Source of the DNA: Septoria linicola
Taxonomy: Eukaryota; Ascomycota; Dothideomycetes; Mycosphaerellales; Mycosphaerellaceae
NCBI GenBank assembly: GCA_024114885.1
Contig: CP099418.1
Coordinates: forward strand, 4,216,001-4,280,000
Reading direction: 5' to 3'
Length of the DNA stretch: 64,000 bases
The notes under the pieces were generated by a model. That model worked only from the letters and a program-made list of their open reading frames with translations, was not told the origin of the DNA and made no database searches. Within the stretch, counting starts at the first letter, position 1; every line of letters starts with the position of its first letter. The position numbers and the translations under genes were made by a program. Shown here one piece after another: positions 36,768-47,762 of the stretch.

Positions 36768-37848
36768 TCATGCTCCGGTGTAGTTGCTAGGTCTGGCTCC
36801 CGCAGAAGCCTGGCCGAGCGAGGACGCATGGCTAGCCATTGTGTCAGAAGCTCGCGGCGGCTTTCCATCCTTCCTACCATGTCGTTGTGGGTTGTAGCGC
36901 TTCTTTGGCAATCGTGTGGGTTGCGGGAGACTGGCCACCACACTCCCAGGTTCATGGCGTTCTTTCACGGCCATACACAGCAACGCGTACAATGTATAGT
37001 AGGCATCGTTCCCAGCGTTATGTAGATGCTTTGCATCAATCTCCAATGCAACGAGTAGTTTCGCAAGGCCTGGCTTTTGTTTCTTCGGAGTGGCAATCAA
37101 CTGTGTGTCAAACCGGAGGACCACATTTGGTAGTTGGAGCACTTCCAGTCCTCCGAGTAACCTGCCAAATGGAGTCTATGGGTCAGCGGCTGCTACAATT
37201 CCGCTCTATAACTCTGTTCTCGTACCGTAGATAAGCCAGATCGTTCTTCAAAGAGTGACCTACTATGATGACGTTCCTAGGTTCAGCGGGCTTGACAGCA
37301 AGGCCACCATTCTCGATGACCGTCGCGAGCACTGCATTGGCGTCTGCTAGTGTCAGCCCTGCACTTTCGCCAAAAGCGAATGAGTCAGGATTGCCCTTGG
37401 AGAAGCGTCCGTTGCCTGGATATGAACGATGAGCTACAACGACACCCGCGACTCGTCTCGAGCATACGTACGTAGATGTCGATACTCTTCAATACGGTAA
37501 TGAGAGGAGTGGATGAACGGAAGCCATGGTCCGGCATTGGGTTCACAAGAGACCTGCAACGAGATCAGTGCATCGTTCCGGGCAACCAGTGTGGTCGTGA
37601 CGAACTGAACGAATATGGCAAGTGTCGATATATGATATGCCCACTTCCGTGACTTTTCTTTGGTCGGATTCACTTTTTGAGGTCGATTAGTGCTGCGAGA
37701 CGGAATTGGGCCAACGGGAAACGTACTATGCTTCACAGTCGAAACATATCAACACTGCATCTTGTAGTTCTTTAGGCAAAGCCAAGTCATCATGTAGACC
37801 TAAGATTTGCTGGAGCTGCCTCAGACTGCCCGTGGGAACATCCCGCAT
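36768..37848 (-). CDS. DEDDh 3'-5' exonuclease-like protein, Gfd2/YDR514C type
   Basis: I assembled five exons: 37727-37848, 37606-37672, 37472-37553, 37226-37415 and 36768-37161. They total 855 nt, a protein of 284 residues. All DEDDh residues are present: D and E in CFDCEAYE, D in GHSLKNDLAYL, and H..D in HLHNAGNDAYYTLYALL. The EVGISYIDT block after the first motif is also typical of the RNase H-fold family that includes yeast Gfd2 and YDR514C. Intron lengths are 54, 52, 56 and 64 bp. The start at 37848 was chosen because the family-like part begins just after it. An upstream in-frame ATG at 38049 would add 67 low-complexity residues. The natural substrate is unknown. Confidence 0.85.
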
Positions 37849-38845
37849 TGTACTCTGTGCCGTTACCTTATGCTTCGAACTCAGCGATGAGCGAGAGTGA
37901 GTCGTCGGTAGTAGAGCAGTACTGCAGGGCCTCGAGGTGGCAATTTGGCAATAGTTCCGAAACGTGGCGACTGGAGGCGAGAATGCACTACCACGATGCA
38001 GAATCCAGCCGCAGTATCGTTGGCGCAGACGAGCTGTCATCCGCTGCATACAACGATTCTTTGAATGAGTAGTAATTGGTATCAGAAGATGGCAGCGGCG
38101 ATAATCGGCTCCACTTGGAGTGCAGAGAGGGAGGTTCCACAGAGCGTCTCGGACAAGCAGCTTTCCAACTAACTAGTCCGAGCTGTGTACTGTATTTCTC
38201 CAAACATCCAAACAGCCACGTAGCAGATGAGAACTTCTTTACAGACATCGCGTACGAACATCGTATTGTACCTCAATCTCGCGTCCCAAATTAGCCATCA
38301 AATAGCCTCCGTGATTTCTCGCAGCAGAAGACACGCTACAACCTTGCTCAGCCGCCAGGGTCACTAGTTAGCCGCTTTCGACACCACCTAGCTTGCACCT
38401 TCAACCACTTTGTGCTACTGTTGCTCTCGTGTGGCAGAGTCCACTGCACCTGTCCGCTCACGACACACCACGCACCGCCCACGTCGCCGCCGCCGCCGCC
38501 GCTGGTCCAGTCCATACTTGCACGCACCCGAGAAAGTGGTGGTCTGTCTCGAGTAGCTGCAGCTCTCACGCAGACGGTGTTCAGGGACCGAGACCACTCT
38601 CGGCCTCCTTGCTTGATCGACCACCCTTCGCCCAGCATTGGCATCCGGCCGCGTTGTACAGACGACAACTCCTTTGTTCATTCATACCAACACCTGTAGT
38701 CAATAGCACGCAACAAATACAGCGGCAACGCAGCGTCAACAGGTACGTCTTCGGCCTCCCCAAACTCCAACACGGCCATCAACCGTTAACACCTTGCAAC
38801 AGGTTTAGCTGCACATACTATACACGCGCCATCACCGTTCTCAAT
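37849..38845. other. Divergent intergenic with long 5' leader
   Basis: About 1 kb lies between the exonuclease start (minus) and the anchored-protein start (plus). It holds a GCC trinucleotide run (about 38485-38503) and a probable 5' UTR intron (38743-38802). Overlapping open frames on both strands look non-coding. Confidence 0.6.
38743..38802 (+). other. Probable 5' UTR intron of the gene at 38846
   Basis: The donor is AACAG|GTACGTCTTC, the branch-like sequence cgttaac, and the acceptor TTGCAACAG, 60 bp in total. It ends 43 bases before the start codon. Confidence 0.55.
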
Positions 38846-40075
38846 ATGGACACAGCAGCGAAGTACGCGGTGATTGTGGCAGCTGGAGCTGGCCTTGTAT
38901 GGTACTACACATCAACCGACAAGAAGCCCCAAAAGGCCGCCGTAGTGCAAGATGTCAAGAAGGAATCCAAGAAGGCTGTTCGGAAGGTACAGAACTACGC
39001 AGAGAAGGTTTCCAAAGCCGCATCCAGCCTGAACGCTACAGAAACTTTGGAGAGCCTGGACAAGACAGCACAGACAGGATCGAAGAAGCGGAAAGCCAAC
39101 GCACAGGCATCAGCTCAGAGCAAAGCCGCACCGGCTGCTGAGAGAGATGATGACGAGGCTATTGATCAGAGCACGCGGCAGTTTGCAGAGCAAATGCGCC
39201 AAGCGAGACAAGGTGTCGATGTGAAGAAGAGTGATCGAGGTGAGACTCGAGTGAAGACTGTTAAGCCAAAGAACACACAGGTCGCTTCTCCCGTGCTGTC
39301 TTCGGAGTGTTCGCAGGCTGCAGAAGACGAATGGGCTCCTGCTGCTGGCTCGCCGGTGCACAACACGACTGGTATCGATGATATGCTGGAGAAAGAGGCA
39401 CCAGGTCCAAACTCTCTTCGCATTACCGCCCCTACTCAGCCAGTCAAGGAGAAGGTCAACAAGCAGAAGAAGGAGGAAGTTGTTGAGACGAAGAAGCAGA
39501 GGCAGAATCGCAAGAAGCGAGAGGAGAAGCAAGCTGCTGCTGCAGATGATAGACGAGAGCAGAAGGTCCTCGAGGAACAGCAGCGTCGCACTGCGCGCAT
39601 AGCCAGAAATGAGCCGGCAAAGAATGGCACTGCTGTTGCTCCTGCACCAGTCAACAACCCATGGAGCGAACAAAATGCTCAAGCGGAAGCACAAGTTGTC
39701 ACCGCAAGCAACCAGACCCAACTTCTGGATACATTTGACGTCGACTCTAACAGCAGCTCGAACGCTGGCGAGGCCAACAGTACTGCGGCCACTTCCACCA
39801 CAGATCAAGTTCCTGGTGCTATCTCCGTGGATGAGGGCGATCTGGAAAAAGTCATTCAAGAGAGCAATCGTGATGATGGCTGGACCGATGTCAAGACTTC
39901 TAAGAAAGCAAAGAAGCAGCCGGCTAATGGAAATGTTACTCCCACACCGGCAGCCACAACTGCCAACAAGTCGAACAATAAAAGTGCCAACGCCAACGGT
40001 GTCGCGAGCCGATACGCTGCGCTGAAGGATGACTTTGCGGAACGAGTAGACACAGACTCCGCTTGGACGGCGTAA
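38846..40075 (+). CDS. Unknown 409-residue protein with N-terminal membrane anchor and charged coiled-coil body
   Basis: I do not recognise this gene. It is one uninterrupted frame. Residues 5-22 (KYAVIVAAGAGLVWYY) form a single hydrophobic segment followed by lysines, as in a signal-anchor with its body in the cytosol. The middle (about residues 205-265) is a Lys/Glu/Arg/Gln-rich, probably helical stretch. The C-terminal part has DDGWTDVKTSKKAKKQ and ends DTDSAWTA, with long Ala/Asn/Ser/Thr-rich linkers. ER or mitochondrial outer membrane are both possible. The frame is open upstream to 38393, but that part matches leader sequence with an apparent intron, so the ATG at 38846 is preferred. 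Confidence 0.8.
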   Translation: MDTAAKYAVIVAAGAGLVWYYTSTDKKPQKAAVVQDVKKESKKAVRKVQNYAEKVSKAASSLNATETLESLDKTAQTGSKKRKANAQASAQSKAAPAAERDDDEAIDQSTRQFAEQMRQARQGVDVKKSDRGETRVKTVKPKNTQVASPVLSSECSQAAEDEWAPAAGSPVHNTTGIDDMLEKEAPGPNSLRITAPTQPVKEKVNKQKKEEVVETKKQRQNRKKREEKQAAAADDRREQKVLEEQQRRTARIARNEPAKNGTAVAPAPVNNPWSEQNAQAEAQVVTASNQTQLLDTFDVDSNSSSNAGEANSTAATSTTDQVPGAISVDEGDLEKVIQESNRDDGWTDVKTSKKAKKQPANGNVTPTPAATTANKSNNKSANANGVASRYAALKDDFAERVDTDSAWTA

Positions 40076-41061
40076 AGACCTTGTTCGATTATCTTGCTTT
40101 TAACAGACTAGTAAGTCTGAGACGCACCCAGCGTGGTGGCCTCTATCGCTGGCTGAGAGTGTTGGCGTTCGAGCATTATCTTCTTTGCTTGTACTTATTG
40201 TGGATCATGTCAAGGCGTCAGGGCCGCCGTCTAGTTTGAGAAATGCCGAGGCGAGATGCGACGTGCATCATTGCATCCCGAGCAATGTTTGCGTGATCCA
40301 CATCGCTCAGTATTAGGATACAGACATGGCAGGGAACGAGATCGATTTCGTATTTAACAGCTCAATCAGCGTAGACTCCGGCCACGACGGTCACAGATGT
40401 CAACAGGAGAACTCTATAGTGATGCAAACGGCCACAATGTAGCAGGATGTGGTTGATATGATTGCTCTACCGTGCCATTAGCCCCTAGCCTGAACAAGAG
40501 TCGGAGATCCCGACGAGTCCGGCTTCCTATATCAATACACAACGTAGAGAAGCCGAGCGAGGAGCCACGTCTGTGTGTGATTACCACGCTGAAGCGTGCG
40601 AGCTCGAATAGCGTGTCATTGTCCGAAGTAAAGGCGTACATGGCCATCTTCCATTGACGGCGAATTCAATCAAATACGACAAAGCGAACCATTGTTGAGC
40701 ATAAGTGATGTGCAGGGGTGCGTAGAACGCAACCTGTCAACAGCTCCAAATAGATTCCCCACTCATCATCCGTACATCTGGAGACCCAAGTTCACTGCAT
40801 TTGCAGCATTCGCCTCTTTCATTTTGCGACTCTTGCACATTGGAGGTGATAGCGAAGGGAAGGCACGCCGCAAATACTTTTCTGCACTTAGGTTTCGTTG
40901 CGCCCCGCTCGACCAGAAGACAAGTGTTTAGATACACCTCTTAGCTTAAGCTGCACGATCACCGACGACATCAATTTGACCACCCTCGACCGCCAAAACA
41001 CGAATGCTTGCAAGCGATCCAACGTACCGATAACTCCAAGCAATCTACACCTCTGTCCATA
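40076..41061. other. Intergenic, about 1 kb
   Basis: This lies between the anchored-protein gene and ERV29, both on the plus strand. The open frames here are under 80 codons on both strands. No RNA gene, repeat or clear regulatory motif was seen. Confidence 0.6.
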
Positions 41062-42149
41062 ATGGCACAAATCAGAGGCACGGCAGGGTATCACCTCGGC
41101 AACAACAATGGAGGCATGATGAACAACAACTTTGGTGGTGGACCGTCCTCTTCGTCAGCAACGAACGATCCGTCCCCGCTTGACGCAATCCGTGAGCAGA
41201 CGAGCAAGCTCGAAGATCTGCTGGACACATACTCGGACCCGATCAAGCCATACCTGCCAGCCATTGGCAGATTTCTGATCGTGGTTACATTCTTGGAAGA
41301 TGCGCTGAGAATCATGACACAATGGAGTGATCAATTGGAGTACTTGCACACATATCGATACAGTAAGTGGACGCTATAGAGATTGAAGTGAAAACTCGCT
41401 GTGGAGGAGATTGAGCTTGTGAGCCCCTCCATTTCCTGGCCATTGCTGACATTCTACAGTGCCTTGGGGGATCAATCACTTGTTCCTGATTATCAACGTT
41501 CTCGCCATGACCGCTTCGTCTACACTCATCATTGCGCGCAAGTACTCCGAGTACGCTGTGGGTGGTCTTATCGGAGTCGTAGTAACACAGGCTCTCGGCT
41601 ACGGTCTGATCTTTGATCTCAACTTCTTCCTCCGCAACCTCTCAGTCATGGGTGGCTTGATCATGGTCCTCTCAGACAGCTGGGTCAGGAAGAAGTTTGC
41701 TCCAGCAGGTCTGCCAACACTCGACGAGAAGGATAGGAAGATGTACTTTCAGCTTGCAGGACGTGTGCTGCTCATCTTCTTGTTCATTGGCTTCGTCTTC
41801 GCTGGCGAGTGGAGCTTCGGCCGCGTGGTGGTCATCGTCATTGGTCTCGTAGCCTGTGTCATGGTTGTCGTAGGGTTCAAGGCGAAGTGGAGCGCTATCG
41901 TCCTCGTGATGATCTTGAGCGTGTTCAACATTTTGGTCAACAACTTCTGGACAGTAAGTGCTACTACACGTTTCGTCGCTAGAGCAGACTTTGCTGACCA
42001 GAGCCACTCAGCTTCACCCACATCATCCTCACAAGGACTTTGCCAAGTACGACTTCTTCCAGATTCTTTCCATTGTTGGTGGTCTACTCCTCTTGGTCAA
42101 CATGGGCCCTGGTCAGGTCAGCTTCGACGAGAAGAAGAAGGTCTACTAG
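41062..42149 (+). CDS. ERV29: ER-Golgi cargo receptor Erv29/SURF4 family
   Basis: This is a polytopic membrane protein that loads soluble secretory cargo into COPII vesicles and cycles between ER and Golgi. Exons are 41062-41362, 41460-41953 and 42012-42149, giving 310 residues. It has a Gly/Asn-rich N-terminus, then the family block PYLPAIGRFLIVVTFLEDALRI, RYMPWGINHLFLIINV, several hydrophobic helices, and HKDFAKYDFFQILSIVGGLL. The C-terminus KKVY fits the KKXX ER-retrieval signal. Introns (97 and 58 bp) have good GT-AG ends. It is followed by NUP84 on the same strand. Confidence 0.95.
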
Positions 42150-42532
42150 GTGCATCGATGCACCCGCAACGAGCCAATGAGATTACACGAATCGGGATAG
42201 ACTATCATTATTGCCAGGAACAAGGCATGCGATGGCATTGGCGGCGAACAGCGGCGTTGAGATTGGATTGTAGGCGAGTCGCGAATAGGAGAGGCTTGCG
42301 ACGCGGCTCGACTTGTGCAGTGCGCTCAAGAAGCATTCCAGTAGTAGATGAATCGAAGAAAAAGCGTTGCATACACGTATCGCGCAATAAAAGGTCTCAA
42401 GCCATAACATGTCGTTTCTCCATTGAAGTGAAAGTAGACGTGCCAAGCTCCACGCGCCTTCCGCGTTCCTAGTCAAACATCTCTACTTTCGCAAACACAA
42501 GCTCGTTCGTACACACACACGACACATTCACA
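42150..42532. other. Intergenic, ERV29 to NUP84
   Basis: These 383 bases contain the ERV29 3' UTR and the NUP84 promoter. A short ACAC run lies just before the NUP84 ATG. Nothing else was seen. Confidence 0.6.
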
Positions 42533-45500
42533 ATGCCGCCTTCAACGCGTAGTCGGGCTGGTCCCGTAAAGAAAGCACCTGCCCGCAAGTCACGCGCTAC
42601 GAGATCTACCAAACCGTCGTCAGATAGCTGGGAACTACTCGCGCGCGAAGAGGATGAAAGCGATGCCGATCACGACCAAACAGCTGCCGTTAACTCGAAC
42701 GGACAACAACACCATTCGGAGGTCGCTTTGATGGAAAGAGAGGAGTCACCGCTGGATCTGGGCTTATTGGATGCCTCGAGAAGCTTACGCGAGATGGCCG
42801 ATCGAGTTGGAAAAGAAGCTGAAACATTCGCTGAGCGACTGGACGAGTGGATCGATTCTCTGCCCAAAACCAGTTCATACGATGCCGTAATCAGCCTGGT
42901 GGATGAGTATCAAAATATTGCTAAGGACGCCGCGTACAGATTGGAGGTCGAACATCGGAAGGAAAGAGCTCAGCTGCTTCGCCAGGAATGGACGGATAGG
43001 GCTCAGATATCAGCCAACTCAGCCGCTACCACGTTGGCAACGTCGGCGAGCCTCAAGCTCGGCGCCAGCGTGAGTGAAAGCAAAAGAAAGAAGGTGGAGC
43101 AGCAGCGAAAGTGGCAACAAGAAGCAGATATTTGGGACTTATTCCGAATCATGCTGGAACTACATCATCATCCCGATAAGCGTGCGCAGAAGCAGGAGAG
43201 AGACTCAAAGTTGGCGCAAATGGCTAACGTGCATCGCTACACCTCAGAAGCAGAGCTGTGGGACCGGTTTCTTCTGGTGGACGATGTTGCGCGCGAACGG
43301 CATCTGGTGAAGCAATGGCTGGAACAGTCTGTCGACCATCAAGATAGCGAAGTGTCTGGCATCGTTGAGGAACTCGAGTCCAAGGCTGCAAGAGGGAGGG
43401 GACTGTGGAGTCATGGCTGGATGCACACGAGAGAACAGATCAAGCATGAAAAGCGTTTACGGACGTGGCCGGAGCCTGATGCCGTTCCCTTGCCGCAGCT
43501 TCGAAGCAGTGATAATACGGAGATACTTGTTACAAGTCTTGATCCAGATGCTGTGACGAGGCAGAAACGCGCACTCGAGAAGCAAGACGCTTATTCCGAG
43601 CGCGCCATTTGGATCACATGCTGGGAAATGTTAAGGAGAGGGAGAACTTGGGATGAGGTCAGCGAATGGTGTGAACAGCGTAACGAGAGCTGGAGGGCGG
43701 TTGCGATAGGGAAGTCATCTGACACGGCCGACATCACTTCGGCATCTGCCTGGAGGAAGATGTGCTATCTTGCCTCACAGTCGAGTTGCACAAGCGACTT
43801 TGAGGCTGCTGTCTACGGCTTGCTGGGTGGCAACGTCGGCGCCATGCGAGAGGTTTGTCGCACTTTGGATGATCATCTATATGCGAATTACAGTGCATAT
43901 CTCGTGCGAAGATTCGACGGCTATCTGGCGACCAACTGGCCCGATCGTGCACCTCTGGCCCGACGAGGTGCGACGGAGGAAGAGCTGCAAGATCCCGACC
44001 AAGTCATCTATGATCTGCTCTCTCGATTGCGCAAAGAGCCAGCTACGGCTGAAGAAGCTGTACAGCCCATGAAGATCATCGAAAGCTACCTCATTGCCAA
44101 TGATGTCGGCAGTCTTGTACACACTCTCGGCTTTGCCATTGCCTATGCAGACAAGCAATTACATTCGAGCGAGCAGATGATTGTTCACCTCGAGCCATTC
44201 TGGGAGGACAAGGGATCAAACTTGCCAGAGATGGAGGTCGCGCTTGACCCGCAAACCCTCCGCATCGCCTCGCATATGGGCATTCTACTCGACACTTTGT
44301 CGCCGCAACAGCTGGACTGGGAAGCGCTCTCGGCCAAGGAGAACACCATTATTGCCTACATCCAAACTCTCCGTGCAGCTGGTAAGCGCGATCTTATCCC
44401 GGTTTACGCATCTCGCCTGTCGAAGGGCGCCTACGTGGCAACAATGAGTCGTGTTCTACAGGACATCACCGATGAGAAAGAACAGCGTGAGACTTTAAAT
44501 CTACTCAAGCAATATCGCCTAGATGTTGTCTTCATCCTCAACGAGCAGCTAGGTTATATGCTCAACCAGCATCTTGCAAACGATCTCGGAAAGAAGGACA
44601 GGCCCCTCAGAATGCTCGAGCCTTCTCGGGAGCCACACCATCCTGAGCAACGCATTGCGAATGGCTTTCTTCCCCAATACCATAGTGAGGACGATCATGC
44701 TATAGTCGCGAGCCTCAGATGGTTCAATATTATTGAAGGGCAGTGGAACAAGACTTTCGGCAACCTGTCACTGGCGTTGAGAAAAGCTCTGAGTAAGTTA
44801 TCCTATCACTGGTAATCTCATGGTGGTGCTAACATATTCGAACAGTTGCCGGTCGCCTCGGATGTGCATTGTCCATTGTCAACGAATTTCCATACGAGAA
44901 CTTGGCGATTCGAAAGTCGTATCAAGAGATCGGCAAATCCTTCAATCCCATGGACCTGGAGAACTTGCCACCAGCAGACGATGCGTCGAAGTGGGATGAT
45001 ATGACTCGACACAGCCGAACGTACTACGAACTGGAACTCGTGATGAATGCTATCCAGGCCCTGGCGACTTGGAGAGCAGAAGAGGAAGCATATACCCAGA
45101 AGAAACCCAAGCTTTCCGGTGCTAGTCCAACGCTCAAAGCTTGCAAGGAGGCTGTAGATGAGGCCATGCTGTCTATTCTGGAGGGCGGTCTCCTGATCGA
45201 TGCCATTGACGAAGAAGAGGCGGCTGACCTGAATTTGATTCGGACCTGGTATTTCCCAGAAATTATATTGGCCTACAATGCCGTGCACCACGCTGCTGGA
45301 TACATGATCTCACGAGAGAACCTCATCAAGAGCATGGATCTCAGCGTGATTATAGCTGATGATCGATACAATCTGTCTGAGCCTTTCATGGCCGCGGGTC
45401 GTATGCGTGAGCTTGTGGATAGCTTCGCGTGTACCAGCCGCAGCATGCTGGTCTTGAAGGCAGAGGGAAAGAAATGGAACAACAAGAAGGGTCGCGAGGG

Positions 45501-45573
45501 CAAGGACTTGGGTATCTGGGAAACGCAGACTGCTTCAGGCAATGGTCATGGTCGGGATCTTTCTCTGTCATAG
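42533..45573 (+). CDS. NUP84: Nucleoporin Nup84/Nup107
   Basis: This is a scaffold subunit of the Y-shaped Nup84/Nup107-160 complex of the nuclear pore. There are two exons, 42533-44792 and 44846-45573 (53-bp intron), giving 995 residues. A basic, disordered N-terminus (about 1-80) is followed by an all-helical body. Regions resembling Nup107 include ADIWDLFRIMLELHHH, ERAIWITCWEMLRRGRTWDEVSEWC and DFEAAVYGLLGGNVGAMREVC in the middle, and NEFPYENLAIRKSYQEIGKSF and LIRTWYFPEIILAY towards the C-terminus. The length is close to fungal Nup107 proteins. The end after about residue 975 is Gly/Asn/Lys-rich and low in complexity. Confidence 0.93.
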
Positions 45574-46061
45574 GAAGACGACGCACCTTTGCCTTCGGCA
45601 GAGGCAATGCTTTCGCTCGTGGAGATGGGCTATCTATTAGAGTCAACCGCGAGCACTTGCAACTGCCGGTCCAGATCACTGTATGAACAGGATGTGGCAT
45701 GTACAATAAGATGAAGAGATATTGACCTGCACGGTGTGCGAAGCATGCTGTAGAAGTGGGAGACCGCGATCGCTCGTGTGACGTAGAGACGAAGAGGTCT
45801 ACGATAGCATCATCAAGTGAAGCGCAATGCCGCTGCTGCGTGGCACTCGTAGACAACAAGATCGTCCGCAGGAACGGCAGCTTCAAGCAATTCTGGATTG
45901 TACAATCGAGTCCAAAGAGACCACATTGTAGTAAATAAGCATTGGTATCATAAGCGCTACTCTACTCAACGCCTCTCGCGCAATCGCGCTCCTACTGCGG
46001 TGTCCGGCAAGAACTCCCTCGTACCATCACGCCACAATCAAAGGAGACACATCACAGCAAA
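45574..46061. other. Convergent intergenic, NUP84 and BSD gene
   Basis: These 488 bases hold two 3' UTRs. No convincing coding frame, RNA gene or repeat was seen. Confidence 0.6.
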
Positions 46062-47503
46062 TCACTCCCAATCATCATCACTCTCCTCGTCGTCCTTTTT
46101 CGTTTGCTCCTTGGGACTTCCAGGAGCACGACTCGTTGCACCGGAGACGAGATCGTAGCTCGCATCTGAATCGGCAACGGACTTGTTTCCGTCTTCGCTC
46201 CTGCGAGCATCTGTGGGGCTGAGTAGACTGTCGTCTTTGGGCTTCTCTGCATTTGCGTTGAGGGTTGTCGTTGATGCTCCGGCTTGCTTGTTTGCGCCAG
46301 CGTTGGCATTGGGTGTGATGGATCTGTCGTTGTCGTTGTCATCGTCATCGTCGTCGTCCCATTTGACTTCTTCTTCTGTATCTGCGGTGGCACCTGTGAG
46401 GATAGCATGGTCAGCATGATGTTCTTCAATGAGAACGATATATGCTTTGCAAAGTACGACTAACCCTTCAAGACTTCCTTCCTCCTCGCTTCTTCTGCTT
46501 CTACTGCCTTCCTAAGGTAGTAGTATCGCATCCAAAAGTCTCTGTAGCCAACCTTCTCCGGCACGAGCTTCTCCATTGCTCTTCGGAGCTCTTCATACTT
46601 TTCCAGATCCTTGGCAATCGCATCAGTCTTGCTATCAGCGTCGAATCCAGCCCGCCAGCTTTCCCACTCTACGCCTTGTGGCTCTTCGGTGAACGATACA
46701 GCAGAGGCGTGGATGGCATGTAATTGTGCGTCGAGGCGTGTAGTGTGGAAGACCTTCTTGCCCGTGCCAGCATCTTCGGTCGAGAAGAGGACCTCGGATG
46801 TCGACTTGCTGTCCTCATCGGGAGCAGAGATTGTGACAGCATCTCGTAGGTAGTTTCGTAGGTTGGTGCCGTATCGCACGAGTGCTTCGTCTGCGGCGTC
46901 CTCCGCTTTTTGTAGGTCCTTGAGCTTTTGAGCAGCAGTCGAGCGGAAGATAGTGACCAGACTCGCAGCCTCCTTGACAATATCCGCAGGCAAGCTCTCC
47001 GGCACCTTCTCGCCTTCCTTTGCTGTCTCGCCGTCCTTGGCAACTCCAGCCTCTGCCTGCTCATCATCCTTCTTCTGTGTTTGTACCACGCCGGGGATCT
47101 CTTCTTGCCCTGGGATAGGCCCATCCACGTCGCCACGACTAATCTGCAGGTCGCTCATGCCCCGTGTTCTCTGCGCGACCTGGTCCCTCAGACTCGAGAA
47201 GCCCTTGGTGGCCTGTTCACTTGCTTCGGCAGCTTCCTTGGACAGATCTTGGTAGAACGTCTCGCTCTGCTTCTTGGCCTGTGAAAACCACCCACCGAGC
47301 TTTGCGCCCCATGGTGAGGCGGAAACTGCTTGGAAGGCTTGTTGGAACTCGGTGTTGAGGGTGCTGCCAGGCTGCTGTTCGGTGCTGTCAGCTGCGTTAG
47401 ACGATGCTGATGCCGATGCCGATGCCGATGCCGCATCTTCAGCCTTCTTCCGCTCGGCAGGCGAGAGAGCCTCCTCTTGGATGTGGTCGTACGCGACGTC
47501 CAT
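46062..47503 (-). CDS. BSD-domain protein, Dos2-like
   Basis: There are two exons, 46465-47503 and 46062-46393 (71-bp intron), giving 456 residues. The N-terminus MDVAYDHIQEEAL and the segment SPWGAKLGGWFSQAKKQSETF are typical of fungal BSD proteins related to yeast Dos2. The BSD domain (about residues 270-340) includes HAIHASAVSFTEEP and ends RDFWMRYYYLRKA with the expected aromatic pattern. The C-terminus is very acidic and ends DDDWE, also seen in this family. An Ala-Ser repeat near residue 30 comes from a GATGCC hexanucleotide run. The molecular role is poorly defined. The N-terminal ATG at 47521 in the same frame is less likely. Confidence 0.87.
47403..47440. repeat. Hexanucleotide microsatellite in the BSD gene
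   Basis: Tandem gatgcc units, slightly degenerate, encode Ser-Ala repeats on the minus strand. The array is in frame, so unit changes would vary the length of the tract without breaking the gene. Confidence 0.8.
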
Positions 47504-47762
47504 GTTGCCGCCGTGGCCCAAGACAATGTGTTCACGGGACTGAGGAGGAATGGCAGCTTATTAGAAGCACAAGCACATGAATGACCGGCGCTACCCTAAC
47601 TAGCTTCAAGCATGGACATTTTGCGGGGAATGCAGGGGCTATCCGAATGACTTCACTTTGCTCCCTGACGGACATTGTGAGTGCTCCTATCAACAACGTC
47701 GCACCTCGCGAACAGTCATGAACACTCTCTCCCAGGCTGCAAACTCCCATTCCACCTCATCT

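Noticed and set aside
38393..38845. N-terminal extension of the anchored protein to 560 residues
   Set aside because: The added part is compositionally like a leader, overlaps a GCC run and a probable 5' UTR intron, and would bury the hydrophobic anchor. The ATG at 38846 is better.
39110..39859. A 249-codon minus-strand frame opposite the lysine-rich gene
   Set aside because: It is a mirror of a biased coding sequence: Leu/Ser-rich because the sense strand is rich in Lys, Glu and Gln codons. It has no domain.
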